This document shows, one piece after another, positions 9,487 to 19,486 of a stretch of DNA of 64,000 nucleotides (position 1 is the first letter of the stretch; every line of letters begins with the position of its first letter). Under the pieces are notes generated by a model, which was given only the letters and a program-made list of their open reading frames with translations, did no database searches and was not told where the DNA came from. The DNA is from an uncultured Flavobacteriales bacterium (GTDB taxonomy: Bacteria; Bacteroidota; Bacteroidia; Flavobacteriales_D; CAJJDF01), in the NCBI GenBank assembly GCA_937129365.1, contig CAKZNB010000049.1:1-64000 (forward strand). The letters are read 5' to 3'. Position numbers and translations under genes: made by a program.

Positions 9487-10715
9487 TAGCTAATTAGTTT
9501 GTTTAAAACCAATCCGCTTTGTTCACCGAAAAGAGGTGGTATCGCATTGCCTATTTGTGAATATCTTGGAACTTCTTGAGTCCTTCTTTTTCCGCCTGTT
9601 GTGTATTTACCCTTAAACTCAAACCAATCATTAAAGGATTGTATTCGAGCATATTCTCGAACTGTGAAAATTCTAGGCTCACAATAATGTACATAATCGT
9701 CTGGTAAAGTAGTGATTGTTGGAGTAGGAGTACTTCCAGACAAAGGGATTATAGTTCTCTTTTTCAGATTAAACCTTTCTTTAATTTCGTCAGATAGTGT
9801 TTTGTTTTTATCTGCATTTTCAAGTATGTATTCAAACTTTTCAATGGTAGAAGGGTTGTGTTTTGCAAATCTATGACTATCAGGAATTTTTTCTGCATAG
9901 GTTCCTTTTAATAGTTTTTGATATTCAGATTTTGGTTTATTATAAAAACCTGCCTTAAAAGAAGCAGTATCAGGCGATATAGTTTCATTTATCCTTAATA
10001 AATCAGATATTGCATCTTCCAAGCTATTTGTTAGACCAATCCCTTTATTTACTAAGAATTTTTCTCTTTCTCTTCTTATTGAATCAAAAAAGTCTGTCGG
10101 TTTTGTGTTATTAGCAATGTCTTTTCTAATACCTACTAAAATGAAACGAGTTCTTTTTTGAGGAACACCATATTCTGAAAAATCAACAAGACGACCTTCT
10201 ACTTTATAACCTAAATATTTTTTATCTTTCGGAGTATATTCTAATGCACTTTTCACATATTCCGAATATACCTTTCCTTGAATTTTATTTTTGTCAAATT
10301 TTTGAGTAAAACCTTTTACATTCTCAAAAAAGATAACTTTTGGTTGTACTTGACGAATGAATTTTATGTATGATTTTATTAATTTATTTCGTAAATCATT
10401 TTCATTTCTTTTCCCAGCAGTCGAAAAACCTTGGCAAGGTGGTCCACCAGCAACCATATCGATTTTACCTCTTAAAGATTTAAGCTCATTAGGAAAGTTC
10501 TTGATTATCGTATTTATATCGTGGTTAGATTTTGGCAGCCAATTTGGCCAATCGAAATGATTATTATTTTCAATTAAATTATGGTTAAAAGTTTCAAATG
10601 CGTCAGGACTTTTTTCAATAGCAAATAGACCTTTCCATAAACCAGAATTAAATAATCCTAAAGAGAGTCCACCGCAACCAGCGAATAAGTCAATATATGT
10701 TTTTTTTTGAAGCAT
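9486..10715 (-). CDS. DNA (cytosine-5-)-methyltransferase
   Basis: Canonical m5C MTase motifs: I DLFAGCGGLSLGL, IV GGPPCQGFSTAGKRN, VI FFENVKGF, VIII QKRTRFILVGIR, X YSQIGNAIPPLFG. Confidence 0.93.
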   Translation of the reverse strand: MLQKKTYIDLFAGCGGLSLGLFNSGLWKGLFAIEKSPDAFETFNHNLIENNNHFDWPNWLPKSNHDINTIIKNFPNELKSLRGKIDMVAGGPPCQGFSTAGKRNENDLRNKLIKSYIKFIRQVQPKVIFFENVKGFTQKFDKNKIQGKVYSEYVKSALEYTPKDKKYLGYKVEGRLVDFSEYGVPQKRTRFILVGIRKDIANNTKPTDFFDSIRREREKFLVNKGIGLTNSLEDAISDLLRINETISPDTASFKAGFYNKPKSEYQKLLKGTYAEKIPDSHRFAKHNPSTIEKFEYILENADKNKTLSDEIKERFNLKKRTIIPLSGSTPTPTITTLPDDYVHYCEPRIFTVREYARIQSFNDWFEFKGKYTTGGKRRTQEVPRYSQIGNAIPPLFGEQSGLVLNKLIS

Positions 10716-10853
10716 TAATGCAATTTAGGTAATGTACAAATATAAACACAAATTTAATGAAGCTATTATTCAGCCTAATAAACTTTTAACACATAATATG
10801 TTTATTGTTTATAATTTATTCTCCCTAAATTCGCACCACTAAAACAAACCACA

Positions 10854-12302
10854 ATGAAAACCTACACCCAGCAAGACATTAAAAAGAACAATGTAATAGA
10901 AGTAACCATAGAAGATATGGCTTTTGGGGGCAAGGGATTGGCTAAGTTGCAGTTGGAAGAAGGGAAAATTGTGATTTTTGTTCCCAATACCATTCCTGGG
11001 CAAACGGTAAAAGCACGAATATTTAAGAAGAAAAAAAGCTTTTTGGAGGGAAAACTCATTGAGATTTTAGAAAAATCACCAGATGAAACTCCTGTAGATT
11101 TTCAACCAATTTCTGGAGCTCCGTATATTACCTTACCAGTTGAAAAACAAAGAGAATACAAGAAAAGCACTACGATAGAGCAATACCGAAGAATTGGTAA
11201 AATGGCTAACATTGAGGAGTTGTTTGATACGTATATCGAGTCTCCTACAAGTTTTCATTACCGAAATAAAATGGAATATGCATTTAGCACCATTCGGTAT
11301 GATTTGGAACAAGAGGAAACACTAGATGATGAATTTGCACTTGGTTTCAAACGAAGAGGAACTTGGTGGATTGTAGAGGATTTGGATAAAGATTCTGGGT
11401 TATTTGATGTGGAATTTGAAAACAAACTGAAAGACATACGAACATACTTGGAGAAAACTGGTTTGCCAGCTTGGCATCCGCCAAAAAAGCATGGATTTTT
11501 TAGGTATTTAACTGTACGAAAATCTTATTACAACAATCAGTTGTTGTTGAATTTAACAACTTCCAAAACTCGTCTGGAGGAATTTGATAAGCAAGCTTTT
11601 GTAAAAGCCGTTCTGGATTTATTTGGAGATAGAGTGGCTGGAATTTTATTCACGATAAATGATAGTTTGGGAGAGCGAGCTCACAATGATGAGAACGATT
11701 ACGAAATGCTTTACGGAGAGAATATCATTCAAGAAAACTTGTTGGGATTATCGTTTGAGGTAAGCATGCAAAGTTTTTTTCAAACCAACCCCAAATCCGC
11801 TGAGAGATTATATTCCAAGGTAATTGACTATGTAATGGAAGACACAGAATATTCTTCGGAAGATACGGTGATGGACTTATTTTGTGGAACTGGAACAATT
11901 GGTCAATTAATTTCTAAGAAAACTGGCGTTCAAGTAATAGGAGTTGATATTGTGGCAGAAGCAATCGAAAATGCCAAAGAAAATGCCAAACGAAATGAAG
12001 TGGCTACAGCCAAATGGTTCGCAGCAGATGTGGGTAAATTCTTAACTCAATATCCAGAATACGAAGGCAAAATTAAAACGATTGTACTCGACCCACCAAG
12101 AGGAGGAATTGCTCCTAAAACTTTGGTAAAAGTCTGTAAGATTGGGGCGAAGCGAATTGTGTATGTTTCGTGTAATCCTGCTACACAATCGCGAGATATT
12201 GAGGTTCTGAAACAATATGGTTACGAAATGAAGAAGATTAGTTTTGTAGATCAGTTTCCGCATACTGCTCATATCGAGGCGATTGCTATTTTTGAGAAAT
12301 AA
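10854..12302 (+). CDS. rlmD: 23S rRNA (uracil-5-)-methyltransferase, TrmA/RlmD family
   Basis: TRAM-like N-terminus; DLFCGTGTIGQLIS, VLDPPRGGIAPKTL, VYVSCNPATQSRDI. Confidence 0.9.
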   Translation: MKTYTQQDIKKNNVIEVTIEDMAFGGKGLAKLQLEEGKIVIFVPNTIPGQTVKARIFKKKKSFLEGKLIEILEKSPDETPVDFQPISGAPYITLPVEKQREYKKSTTIEQYRRIGKMANIEELFDTYIESPTSFHYRNKMEYAFSTIRYDLEQEETLDDEFALGFKRRGTWWIVEDLDKDSGLFDVEFENKLKDIRTYLEKTGLPAWHPPKKHGFFRYLTVRKSYYNNQLLLNLTTSKTRLEEFDKQAFVKAVLDLFGDRVAGILFTINDSLGERAHNDENDYEMLYGENIIQENLLGLSFEVSMQSFFQTNPKSAERLYSKVIDYVMEDTEYSSEDTVMDLFCGTGTIGQLISKKTGVQVIGVDIVAEAIENAKENAKRNEVATAKWFAADVGKFLTQYPEYEGKIKTIVLDPPRGGIAPKTLVKVCKIGAKRIVYVSCNPATQSRDIEVLKQYGYEMKKISFVDQFPHTAHIEAIAIFEK

Positions 12303-12451
12303 ACTAAAAATTTAGTTTATTAACAGATGTGTATAAATTAAAGGCTTTTTTTACGCAATGTGTTAAAAAAGAAACAAAAATGCTTTTTTTGTTCAATAAT
12401 CCTAGCTATTTTTGTTAAGTAAAAAAGAAAAAATCTTAGAACAAAAACTAA

Positions 12452-13105
12452 ATGAGTACTATTTCAAAAATTATTGAAAGAGAGATTTCTGCTTCTCCTT
12501 TTCTTGAAGAATCTATAGCGGAGGATTTAATCAATATTTCATCTTTGGCAAGAATGCTAAAGCCAAAAGTGGAGGAAGAGCTTGGTAAAGAGGTGAAAAC
12601 CGGTGCTTTAGTTATGGCTATTAATCGTATGGAATTTGAAAAATTCAATACTATAAATGGTAGAATTGAGGAGTTTATGAGTTCGTTAGGAGATATTATT
12701 ATCCGAAGTAACTTAAATGATTACGCATTTAAAAACTCTCCTACTTTGGCAAAAGCCCAAATGAAATTATTGGAAGAGTCGAGTGATAAAGTAGATGGAT
12801 TTTGTACGGTTTCTCAGGGAGTTTATGAGTCTAACATTGTAGTGATAAAATCATTGGCAGATAAGGTTGACGATTTATTCAAAGATGAAACCTTGCTTTT
12901 TAAAATGGAGGATTTATCTTCTGTAACTTTAAGATTACCAGAGTTTAATGTGCCAGGAGCTTACTATTTTTTGTTGAAAAAAATTGCTTGGGAAAACATT
13001 AATATATTCGAAATTATATCAACCACTAACGAAATTACGTTAGTAGTGAAAAATGAAGATATTGATAGAGTGTTTACTTTATTAATGTCGTTTAAGAAAA
13101 AATAA
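12452..13105 (+). CDS. Conserved hypothetical protein, possible ACT-like C-terminus, upstream of gldFG
   Basis: Intact 217-aa ORF 3 nt before gldF; C-terminal alternating strand/helix pattern FNVPGAYYFLLKKIAWENINIFEIISTTNEITLVVKNEDIDRVFTLL. Confidence 0.6.
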   Translation: MSTISKIIEREISASPFLEESIAEDLINISSLARMLKPKVEEELGKEVKTGALVMAINRMEFEKFNTINGRIEEFMSSLGDIIIRSNLNDYAFKNSPTLAKAQMKLLEESSDKVDGFCTVSQGVYESNIVVIKSLADKVDDLFKDETLLFKMEDLSSVTLRLPEFNVPGAYYFLLKKIAWENINIFEIISTTNEITLVVKNEDIDRVFTLLMSFKKK

Positions 13106-13108
13106 TTT

Positions 13109-13837
13109 ATGCTTTCATTAATAAAAAAGGAAGTAGGAAGTTTCTTTAGTTCACTAGTTGGCTACATCACCATAATCATCTTTTTGCTTTCTATCGGTTT
13201 GTTTATGTGGGTAGTTCCTGGAGAAACTAATGTGTTTGATGTTGGTTTTTCTGATTTAGGCTTCCTATTTACTAATGCCCCAGCAATTTTTCTATTCTTG
13301 ATACCTGCAATCACTATGCGATTATTTGCAGAAGAAAGAAGAATGCAAACTTTAGAATTGCTTTTTACCAAACCCATTACTGATTTTCAGATTGTGTTGG
13401 CTAAATATTTAGCAGGAATTATTTTACTGATTTTAAGTCTTTTACCGACTCTTGTTTATTATTATTCGGTAGTTCAATTAGGTAATCCCATCGGGAATAT
13501 TGATTCTGGAGGAACTATTGGTTCTTACATTGGATTATTCTTTTTGGGAGCTAGTTTTTTGTCAATTGGATTGTTCGCTTCCTCGATTACTACCAACCAA
13601 ATTGTTTCTTTTTTAATGGCAGTTGTTCTCTGTTTTATTGCGTATTTAGGCTTTGATTTTATAGGTAATAACATCGAATCTGGAGAATTGGCATACACAG
13701 TTAAGAATTTTGGGATAGAGGAACATTATGCTTCTATTCAGCGAGGAGTAATTGATAGCCGCGATTTGTTATATTTTATTAGTTTGATAGTAGTGTTTTT
13801 ATTAGCTACAAAACTGAGTTTAAAAAGAGGGAAATAA
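13109..13837 (+). CDS. gldF: Gliding motility-associated ABC transporter permease GldF
   Basis: ABC-2 permease with LFAEERRMQTLELLFTKPITDFQIVLAKYLA; followed by gldG. Confidence 0.87.
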   Translation: MLSLIKKEVGSFFSSLVGYITIIIFLLSIGLFMWVVPGETNVFDVGFSDLGFLFTNAPAIFLFLIPAITMRLFAEERRMQTLELLFTKPITDFQIVLAKYLAGIILLILSLLPTLVYYYSVVQLGNPIGNIDSGGTIGSYIGLFFLGASFLSIGLFASSITTNQIVSFLMAVVLCFIAYLGFDFIGNNIESGELAYTVKNFGIEEHYASIQRGVIDSRDLLYFISLIVVFLLATKLSLKRGK

Positions 13838-15564
13838 TGAGCGGAAATACTAAATTAATCATACAGATAGTTGCCGTAGTATTAGTTGTTTTACTGACTA
13901 ATTATATTGGTTCCAAAAAGTTTTTTAGAGTAGATCTAACTGAAGAAAAAATTCATTCTCTTTCTGAAAAAACTATCGAAATACTTAAAAACGATACACT
14001 TATAAAAGATGAATTGCGATTTGAAGTTTACCTTGAAGGAGATTTATCTCCTAAAGTAAGGAAATTACAATCTGCACTTAAAGAAAAATTAAGTGAACTT
14101 AAAGCATATGGAGGAGCTAATATTTATTACGAATTTATAGACCCTGCGGAAGATGAAACTCGCAAGAACGAGGTTTACTCACAACTATATGAGTTTGGAT
14201 TGAAGCCAACTAAAGTAACCTCCTATGTTGGCGGAACTAAAAAAGACAATATACTATTCGGAGGAATTATTCTGAGAACAGTCAACAACACGAATGTTCC
14301 TATTCAAATACTGATTCCGAGTTCGATAGATCCAAATTCGGGAACTGCTATTCCTGTTCCTGTTGATGTGATTCCATTTGAAAGAATAATTAATGATATA
14401 GAGTATTTACTGCTTGAAGGAATATACAAAGCAGTGAGTCCAAATCGTAAAAAAATTGGATTTTTACAGGGGCACGGAGAGCTAAAAGAAATTGAAAGAT
14501 TTGACGTAACTGTTGAATTGTCAAAATTTCATGCGGTAGAAGATGTTAAGATAAATGGGAAAATAAATGCCCTCGAATCTTTTGATGCTCTTGTTATAGC
14601 AAAGCCCACTCAACCAATTTCTGAAAAAGATAAATATATCATTGATCAATTTATTATGAATGGAGGAAAAGTTGCATGGCTTATCGATATGGTAGGTGTA
14701 GACTTGGATTCCTTAGCTTATAATGAGCAAACTTTTGCGATAGAAAGACAACTTAATAACATTGACGAACAGATTTTCAACTACGGAGTTCGATTAAATA
14801 AAGATTTGTTAATTGATGTAAACTGTGCTAAAATTCCATTGGGAGGAAAGCTGTATCCTTGGTATTATCATCCCGTTATTAATTCTTGGCAGGTAAAGAA
14901 TCCGATAGTAAATAACTTAGATCCTATACGGTTGAAATATGCAGGAACCATGGAATTGTTAAAAAATGAAGGTGTGGCGAAAGTTCCTTTATTAATGAGT
15001 TCTGAAAACTCAATGGCTTACAAAGCTGGGTCAAGAGTTAGTTATCAGATGATTAATTTAAAACCAGATGCTCTAAAGTACAATTCCCAATCTTTTCAGG
15101 TGGTAGCTGCCATGTTAAACGGAAAATTCAAATCAAGTTTCAGAAATAGATTGACGGAGAATTACTTGAATAACACACCTGTAAAGCATTTAGATGAAAG
15201 TGTAGACAACAGAATGTTGGTAATAAGTGACGGAGATATTATTAGAGCCGAAGTAGATTCTTTTCAAAATAATAGAGGTGTAATGATGGTTCAGCCGATG
15301 AATATTAATTACGATAAATACGATAGAAGCGTAACTTTTGGAAACAAAGAGTTTTTTGTAAACGCTATGGAAAACTTAATGGAAATCAATGATTTAATCC
15401 CATTGAGGAGCAAAACAATTACCCTCCGCCCATTAGATAAATCGAGGGTTAAAGAAGAACGAACTTTCTGGAAAGCTATCAATGTATTTATCCCAATACT
15501 TGTAATTGTGGTATTTGGTTTCCTATATAACTTTATCAGGAGGAGGAAATATGCTCGGAAATAA
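13837..15564 (+). CDS. gldG: Gliding motility-associated ABC transporter substrate-binding protein GldG
   Basis: N-terminal TM, DLTEEKIHSLSEKTIEIL, IGFLQGHGEL, C-terminal TM; overlaps the gldF stop. Confidence 0.88.
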   Translation: MSGNTKLIIQIVAVVLVVLLTNYIGSKKFFRVDLTEEKIHSLSEKTIEILKNDTLIKDELRFEVYLEGDLSPKVRKLQSALKEKLSELKAYGGANIYYEFIDPAEDETRKNEVYSQLYEFGLKPTKVTSYVGGTKKDNILFGGIILRTVNNTNVPIQILIPSSIDPNSGTAIPVPVDVIPFERIINDIEYLLLEGIYKAVSPNRKKIGFLQGHGELKEIERFDVTVELSKFHAVEDVKINGKINALESFDALVIAKPTQPISEKDKYIIDQFIMNGGKVAWLIDMVGVDLDSLAYNEQTFAIERQLNNIDEQIFNYGVRLNKDLLIDVNCAKIPLGGKLYPWYYHPVINSWQVKNPIVNNLDPIRLKYAGTMELLKNEGVAKVPLLMSSENSMAYKAGSRVSYQMINLKPDALKYNSQSFQVVAAMLNGKFKSSFRNRLTENYLNNTPVKHLDESVDNRMLVISDGDIIRAEVDSFQNNRGVMMVQPMNINYDKYDRSVTFGNKEFFVNAMENLMEINDLIPLRSKTITLRPLDKSRVKEERTFWKAINVFIPILVIVVFGFLYNFIRRRKYARK

Positions 15565-15618
15565 TAGATTAACTATCTAACTAGGAACAATTTTTATTTT
15601 TTTAGTTAAATTCATAAA

Positions 15619-16281
15619 ATGAATAATAAAGTTCTAATAATTTTTCTTTTAACAGTTTTGTTTTCTTGTAGAAAAGAAGAAGAAACATTCGTTATTTCAG
15701 GGGTAATAATGCGCGATTGTAATTCTATTCCAATGGCAAATGAAGAATTTGAGCTATATTCTTATGGGGATACTTGGACACTAAATAGGAATGTAATTTC
15801 TGAATCTTTTAAAACCGATGCTTTAGGTGCTTTTCAAGTGGAGTACCAGTCAAAATACCTAAAATCGTCATTAGAAATCAAATACAAAGGAGAAATCTTT
15901 TTTTTAACTCCCGGAAATGGTTGTATAGGAACTATTGTGATGTACCCTACAATTAATCTTCTTACAAATGTTAAAATTAATAACTCTTATTCTCCAGGAG
16001 ATACATTAAGAATTTTAGAAAACAATAGAGAAATAAATAAATTTTCCTATCCATTTAATGATACAGTTTTAGATACCCTGAAAAATCATTTTGGCAATAG
16101 TCAATATAATGAAGTTCGAGATAAAGATACGAGACTAAAAGTTTATTCGGGCTTGAGTTACAGGGTTGATTCTGGTCAGAGGTTTACAACTTCTTATAAA
16201 ATTAAAAAGACTGGAGGCCCATCACAATCATTTGATGGATGTACTAATAAAATTTATAAAGTTGAGATTGAGGTAGATTAG
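15619..16281 (+). CDS. Hypothetical lipoprotein
   Basis: MNNKVLIIFLLTVLFSCRKEEE lipobox; CDGC-type beta-rich C-terminus. Confidence 0.6.
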   Translation: MNNKVLIIFLLTVLFSCRKEEETFVISGVIMRDCNSIPMANEEFELYSYGDTWTLNRNVISESFKTDALGAFQVEYQSKYLKSSLEIKYKGEIFFLTPGNGCIGTIVMYPTINLLTNVKINNSYSPGDTLRILENNREINKFSYPFNDTVLDTLKNHFGNSQYNEVRDKDTRLKVYSGLSYRVDSGQRFTTSYKIKKTGGPSQSFDGCTNKIYKVEIEVD

Positions 16282-16350
16282 GTGCAATTTAAAACCAATT
16301 TCCTTTTCAAAACTTTTCATTCGATGTATATTTAAGAAAAATCGTCTTTA

Positions 16351-17160
16351 ATGAAAAAACTATTTCTATTATTTTGTTTATTACCAGCTACATTGGTAGC
16401 AGGAAACGACAATTTACTTATTGGCGGAAGAGCAACAGGAATGGGAAATACGGGATTGTGTTTGGCAGATGTTTGGGCAATTCGATACAACCAAGGAGCT
16501 TTGGCAGATTTACGCGAAATTTCTATCGGAGCTTCTTATGAAAATAGATTTTTGGTACAAGGGTTAGGGGTACAATCACTAGCAGTTGCTATCCCAGTAA
16601 AAAAAGGAACTTTTGGATTTAATTACACAGGATTTGGCGATAATTTATACCGAGAAACTAAGATTGGTCTGGGATACGGAATGAAACTCTCAGATAAATT
16701 TAATCTTGGAATTAGATTGAATTATCACTCTTTAAGACTGGGGAATAATTACGGTTCTGCTCAAAATTTAACTTTTGAAGTAGGCATATTAGCAAAACCC
16801 ACTAAGAATTTGCAAGTAGGATTTCATTTGTTTAATCCTTCGCAAACAAAACTTAATGACTATCAAAATGAAATAATTCCTGTGGTAATGAATTTGGGGA
16901 TTTCATATAAATTCTCGGATAAGGTAAGAGCAAATTTTGAGGTAGAAAAAGATATCGAAATGCCTTATTCGGTAAAAGCTGGAGTGGAATATTTTCCAGT
17001 GGAATATTTATACATAAGAGCAGGAATAATTACTAATCCTACCATGCCAACTATTGGTTTTGGGATTGTAAAAGGAAGATTTAACTTTGATTTTTCTTCT
17101 GCTTTTCACCCAGCTCTAGGAATTACTCCAGCAATAGGAATGACATATTCTTTTAGATGA
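16351..17160 (+). CDS. PorV/PorQ-like outer-membrane beta-barrel protein
   Basis: Signal peptide; GGRATGMGNTGLCLADVWAIRYNQGALA (FadL/PorV-type start) and amphipathic strands to C-terminal TYSFR. Confidence 0.65.
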   Translation: MKKLFLLFCLLPATLVAGNDNLLIGGRATGMGNTGLCLADVWAIRYNQGALADLREISIGASYENRFLVQGLGVQSLAVAIPVKKGTFGFNYTGFGDNLYRETKIGLGYGMKLSDKFNLGIRLNYHSLRLGNNYGSAQNLTFEVGILAKPTKNLQVGFHLFNPSQTKLNDYQNEIIPVVMNLGISYKFSDKVRANFEVEKDIEMPYSVKAGVEYFPVEYLYIRAGIITNPTMPTIGFGIVKGRFNFDFSSAFHPALGITPAIGMTYSFR

Positions 17161-19235
17161 ATTGGTGTAAATTCCATATTGCCATCCTATTTTTATTGAT
17201 TTCTACAGCGGGATTGTCTCAATCTAAATCTGAAGAAAAAAATGAAATTATAGAGCAAAGAATAGAATATATTGGTGGTGAAAATGAGAGTATTGATTAT
17301 TCTACCTTATTCGATAACCTCTATTATTACTACGATCATCCAGTAAATCTAAATAATACCAAAGAGGTAGATATTCTGCTCGAAATGGGATTGATTTCAG
17401 AGATTCAATTAGTGAATTTGAAACAACATATTGCTTCCAACAAAAAACTCATGACTATTTATGAGTTGCAGGCTGTGGAGAGTTTTGATATTCCCACAAT
17501 ACGAAATGTGTTACCTTTTGTAAAAGTTTCTTCTGAATTATTTGCTCCTAATGTTTCTCTTAAAGAAATATTAAAAAATAGTAGTAACGAATTGTACATC
17601 AGAAATATCAGGGATATTGAACAGAAAAAAGGGTATTCTACCAAAGAAGAAGAGGATGATACTCGCTATTTGGGAAGTCCAGACAAATTATTTATTCGCT
17701 ACAGATTTAGGTATCTAAATAAAATTAGTGTGGGTTTTACTACTGAAAAAGACCAAGGTGAGCAACTGTTTGGTAACTCACAACCACAGGGATTTGATTT
17801 TTATTCAGCTCATTTTTACCTCAAAGATTTTGGTAGATTGAAAGCATTAGCACTTGGTGATTACCACTTTCAGGTAGGGCAGGGGTTGACTTTGTGGAGT
17901 GGATTGGCTTTTGGAAAATCAGTGGATATTAGCACTATAAAAAGAAATGGAGTTGGAATCAGACAATATGCTTCGGCAGATGAAAATAATTTTTTAAGAG
18001 GTGGTGCAGCTACTTTTGGTTTGACGAAAAATGTGAATCTTTCGGCATTTTACTCACGAAAAAGAATTGATGCAAATATTACCGATACCTTAGATGCTCA
18101 GACTAATGAAATTGCTTTTTCATCTTTTCAGAATAGTGGATTCCATAGAACTGTAGCTGAACTCAATGATAAAGATGCTATTCTTGAGACTCATTTTGGT
18201 GGAAGATTAGAGTTTGTGAATCAGAATTTTAAAATAGGAGCAACAGGTTTTGCCTCTAGGTATGGAGGAGAGTTTGAGCGGAAATTAAGTTTCTATAATC
18301 AATTTGAATTTGCTAATAATGAAAACTTTGTGGCAGGAGTAGACTACAATTATGTGTTCAGGAATTACAATTTTTTTGGAGAAATATCTAGAAGCCAAAA
18401 TGGAGGATTGGCTTATGTAAATGGAGTTTTACTTTCATTAAATTCTCGTTTTTCATTTACATTTCTTCATAGAAATTATGGCAGAGATTTTCAAAATTTG
18501 CTAAGTAATGGAATTGCTGAAGGAAGCCGAAGCTGGAACGAAAAAGGAGTTTACTTAGGGTTTGATGCCAAGCTAAACGGGCAATTTACGTTAACAGGTT
18601 CAATGGATTTTTATAAATTTCCTTGGATGCGTTTTCAAACTTTTACACCTAACTCAAGTGGATTCGAATACATTGCTCAATTGCAATATCGCCCATCTCG
18701 AAATTTTATTGCTTATTTCAGATTACGACATCAAGAGAGAGATATTAATGATAGCAAAATAGAATCTTCTATTTATCAATTGTCTACTGAATCAAGAACG
18801 AATTATCGATTTAATGTTTCGTATAAAATTACGGACTATTTAAGTTTGAGAAATAGGGTGGAAGTTTCACAATATGAACGAGGAGAGCAGGAAGATGAAT
18901 TTGGTTTTTTGGCGTATCAAGATGTGGTATTTAAACCAAAATCAAAGTCTTATTCCTTAACAGCTCGCTATGCATTGTTTGATGCAAAATCTTATAATGC
19001 AAGGATTTATGCCTATGAAAATGATGTGCTGTATTATTTTTACATCCCAGCTTATTACCGGGTTGGTTCACGGTTTTATCTTACAGCTCGTTACAAATAC
19101 CGCAAAAAATTCGATTTCTGGATTCGATACGGAGTATGGAATTATAGAAATGAAGAAACGCTCCTAAGCGGACTAGAAGAAATAAAAGGAAACATTCGTT
19201 CTGATGTTAAAGTGGTTTTTAGGTATTTATTTTGA
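17157..19235 (+). CDS. Helix-hairpin-helix domain + outer-membrane beta-barrel protein
   Basis: Signal peptide; LNNTKEVDILLEMGLISEIQLVNLKQHIASNKKLMTIYELQAVESFDIPTIRNVLPFVKV (ComEA-like HHH) followed by ~550 aa of alternating aromatic strands ending VVFRYLF; overlaps preceding stop. Confidence 0.72.
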   Translation: MNWCKFHIAILFLLISTAGLSQSKSEEKNEIIEQRIEYIGGENESIDYSTLFDNLYYYYDHPVNLNNTKEVDILLEMGLISEIQLVNLKQHIASNKKLMTIYELQAVESFDIPTIRNVLPFVKVSSELFAPNVSLKEILKNSSNELYIRNIRDIEQKKGYSTKEEEDDTRYLGSPDKLFIRYRFRYLNKISVGFTTEKDQGEQLFGNSQPQGFDFYSAHFYLKDFGRLKALALGDYHFQVGQGLTLWSGLAFGKSVDISTIKRNGVGIRQYASADENNFLRGGAATFGLTKNVNLSAFYSRKRIDANITDTLDAQTNEIAFSSFQNSGFHRTVAELNDKDAILETHFGGRLEFVNQNFKIGATGFASRYGGEFERKLSFYNQFEFANNENFVAGVDYNYVFRNYNFFGEISRSQNGGLAYVNGVLLSLNSRFSFTFLHRNYGRDFQNLLSNGIAEGSRSWNEKGVYLGFDAKLNGQFTLTGSMDFYKFPWMRFQTFTPNSSGFEYIAQLQYRPSRNFIAYFRLRHQERDINDSKIESSIYQLSTESRTNYRFNVSYKITDYLSLRNRVEVSQYERGEQEDEFGFLAYQDVVFKPKSKSYSLTARYALFDAKSYNARIYAYENDVLYYFYIPAYYRVGSRFYLTARYKYRKKFDFWIRYGVWNYRNEETLLSGLEEIKGNIRSDVKVVFRYLF

Positions 19236-19285
19236 TAAAGATTTTCGGACTTTTAGATATCAGATTTTCAGGTTAACATCTTTAT

Positions 19286-19448
19286 TGTCATTCCCTCGAA
19301 GGAGGGAATCTTAACACGAGAATTATTCCAACTAAGTAAGAAACTAAAAACACATAATCTAGTCATTCTGAATTTGATTCAGAATCTGTTAATGAATAAC
19401 AACTCCATCAATACTTACTTTAGATCCCGCATCAAGTGCGGGATGACA
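19286..19448. repeat. Compound palindromic intergenic repeat, copy B
   Basis: Begins tgtcattccctcgaaggagggaat, internal gtcattctgaatttgattcagaatct, ends atcccgcatcaagtgcgggatgaca; outer ends tgtcat/atgaca are inverted. Confidence 0.7.
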
Positions 19449-19486
19449 TTTATGTGATGTGTAAGAATTTGAATTAGAAAATTAAT

